8,005 nt of DNA from Elusimicrobiota bacterium. GTDB lineage: Bacteria > Elusimicrobiota > Elusimicrobia > O2-12-FULL-59-9. The notes below the pieces were generated by a model that saw only the letters and a list, made by a program, of their open reading frames with translations, ran no database searches and was not told the DNA's origin. The first letter of the stretch is position 1; each line of letters starts with the position of its first letter. The DNA lies in contig JACQRQ010000026.1 of NCBI GenBank assembly GCA_016206405.1, forward strand, positions 1 to 8,005, written 5' to 3'. Made by a program: the position numbers and the translations under genes. Shown piece by piece: positions 7,760 to 8,005 of this stretch.

Positions 7760-7823
7760 TAAAGTGAGCGCGGAACCAACTTCACGCCGTCTTATCACTA
7801 TACCACCGTGGTCTTCCTATCAC
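7741..7823. repeat. Inverted repeat in atpE-atpF intergenic region
   Basis: GTGGTATAGTG (7749-7759) and CACTATACCAC (7796-7806) are perfect 11-bp inverted repeats separated by 36 nt. A second outer pair, GTGATAG (7741-7747) and CTATCAC (7817-7823), is also perfect, with unequal spacers of 1 and 9-10 nt. In the minus-strand mRNA this can form a large hairpin between atpE and atpF. It does not look like an intrinsic terminator because no U-run follows. It could stabilise the atpE message, modulate atpF translation, or be a dispersed intergenic repeat. The 156-nt gap (7713-7868) otherwise holds only the atpF ribosome-binding site. Confidence 0.65.
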
Positions 7824-7868
7824 CGTTGCAGCTTCAAACTGATCGGCACCCAGCCACTATGACTCAAT

Positions 7869-8005
7869 TCAATGCCCTTGCTCCGAGGCCGTCGCTTCAG
7901 AGCCGGCCGTAGGCATGGGCTTTAAGCCCAAGTTCAGCGCGATCAGCAGACAAATGACCAGGGCAAAAAAACCCAAGCCTTCGATCAAAGCCGCAGGAAT
8001 AATCA
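7869..8005 (-). CDS. atpE: F1Fo ATP synthase c subunit, C-terminal part (truncated at window edge)
   Basis: Only the last 44 codons are present, the 5' part lying beyond the right edge. The translation begins IIPAALIEGLGFFALVICLL and continues IALNLGLKPM. This is the second transmembrane helix of the c-ring proteolipid, with the ion-carrying Glu in ALIEGL. The residue after Glu is Gly, not the Ser/Thr usual in Na+-binding c subunits, so proton coupling is more likely; the helix-1 ligand cannot be seen. After the helix comes a hydrophilic tail of about 20 residues (LGLKPMPTAGSEATASEQGH), longer than in typical c subunits such as E. coli. The stop is TGA at 7869-7871. The gene is too short here to stand out as an open frame, but identity and position before atpF agree. 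Confidence 0.9.
   Translation of the reverse strand, partial: IIPAALIEGLGFFALVICLLIALNLGLKPMPTAGSEATASEQGH

Noticed and set aside
7797..7823. Possible promoter for atpF (minus-strand TATAGT at 7797-7802)
   Set aside because: The -10-like word resembles that of the rrn promoter, but at 16-18 bp upstream there is no acceptable -35 (about CGGTGA). The word is explained by the inverted repeat.
7732..7823. CRISPR-like repeat or mobile-element end
   Set aside because: Only two short imperfect direct repeats, no regular spacers, and no transposase or target duplication nearby.

Overview
This window is a bacterial energy-metabolism locus, read almost entirely on the minus strand. It carries most of an F-type (F1Fo) ATP synthase operon, followed directly by the start of a ribosomal RNA operon. 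In transcription order (high to low coordinates) the genes are atpE (3' end only), atpF, atpH, atpA, an NAD-dependent sugar-nucleotide epimerase resembling HldD, atpG, two small tandem PilZ-domain genes, atpD and atpC. These are followed by an rRNA promoter and leader, and then the first ~355 nt of 16S rRNA. The ATP synthase genes keep the classical order E-F-H-A-G-D-C. atpB (and atpI if present) and the operon promoter would lie beyond the right edge.

Two insertions break the classical order. The epimerase gene sits between atpA and atpG and overlaps atpG by 17 nt. The PilZ pair sits between atpG and atpD, and its two genes overlap by an ATGA. All genes are co-directional, with gaps of 15-19 nt or overlaps. 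The exceptions are a 70-nt gap before atpD and a 156-nt gap between atpE and atpF. The passengers therefore look like true members of the transcript. The epimerase is expected to act in heptose supply for lipopolysaccharide, and the PilZ proteins should bind cyclic di-GMP.

The 156-nt atpE-atpF gap holds no gene. It contains an 11-bp perfect inverted repeat and a short imperfect direct repeat, and may form an mRNA hairpin. The ~300 nt between atpC and 16S rRNA also holds no gene, but is a well-formed rrn control region: an A/T-rich UP-like element, a TTGACA-17 bp-TATAGT promoter starting just past the atpC stop, several leader hairpins, and a boxB/boxA antitermination signal. I see no terminator between atpC and this promoter.

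The organism is a bacterium, most probably Gram-negative with a heptose-containing outer-membrane glycolipid (inferred from the HldD-like gene), moderately GC-rich and using c-di-GMP signalling. The phylum cannot be fixed by eye. A poorly characterised lineage such as Elusimicrobiota or Omnitrophota would fit, but that is a guess. The c-subunit fragment lacks the Ser/Thr after the ion-binding Glu that is usual in Na+ enzymes, so H+ coupling is more likely. The core ATP synthase is ordinary; the noteworthy parts are the passenger genes, the atpE-atpF repeat and the direct abutment of atp and rrn operons.
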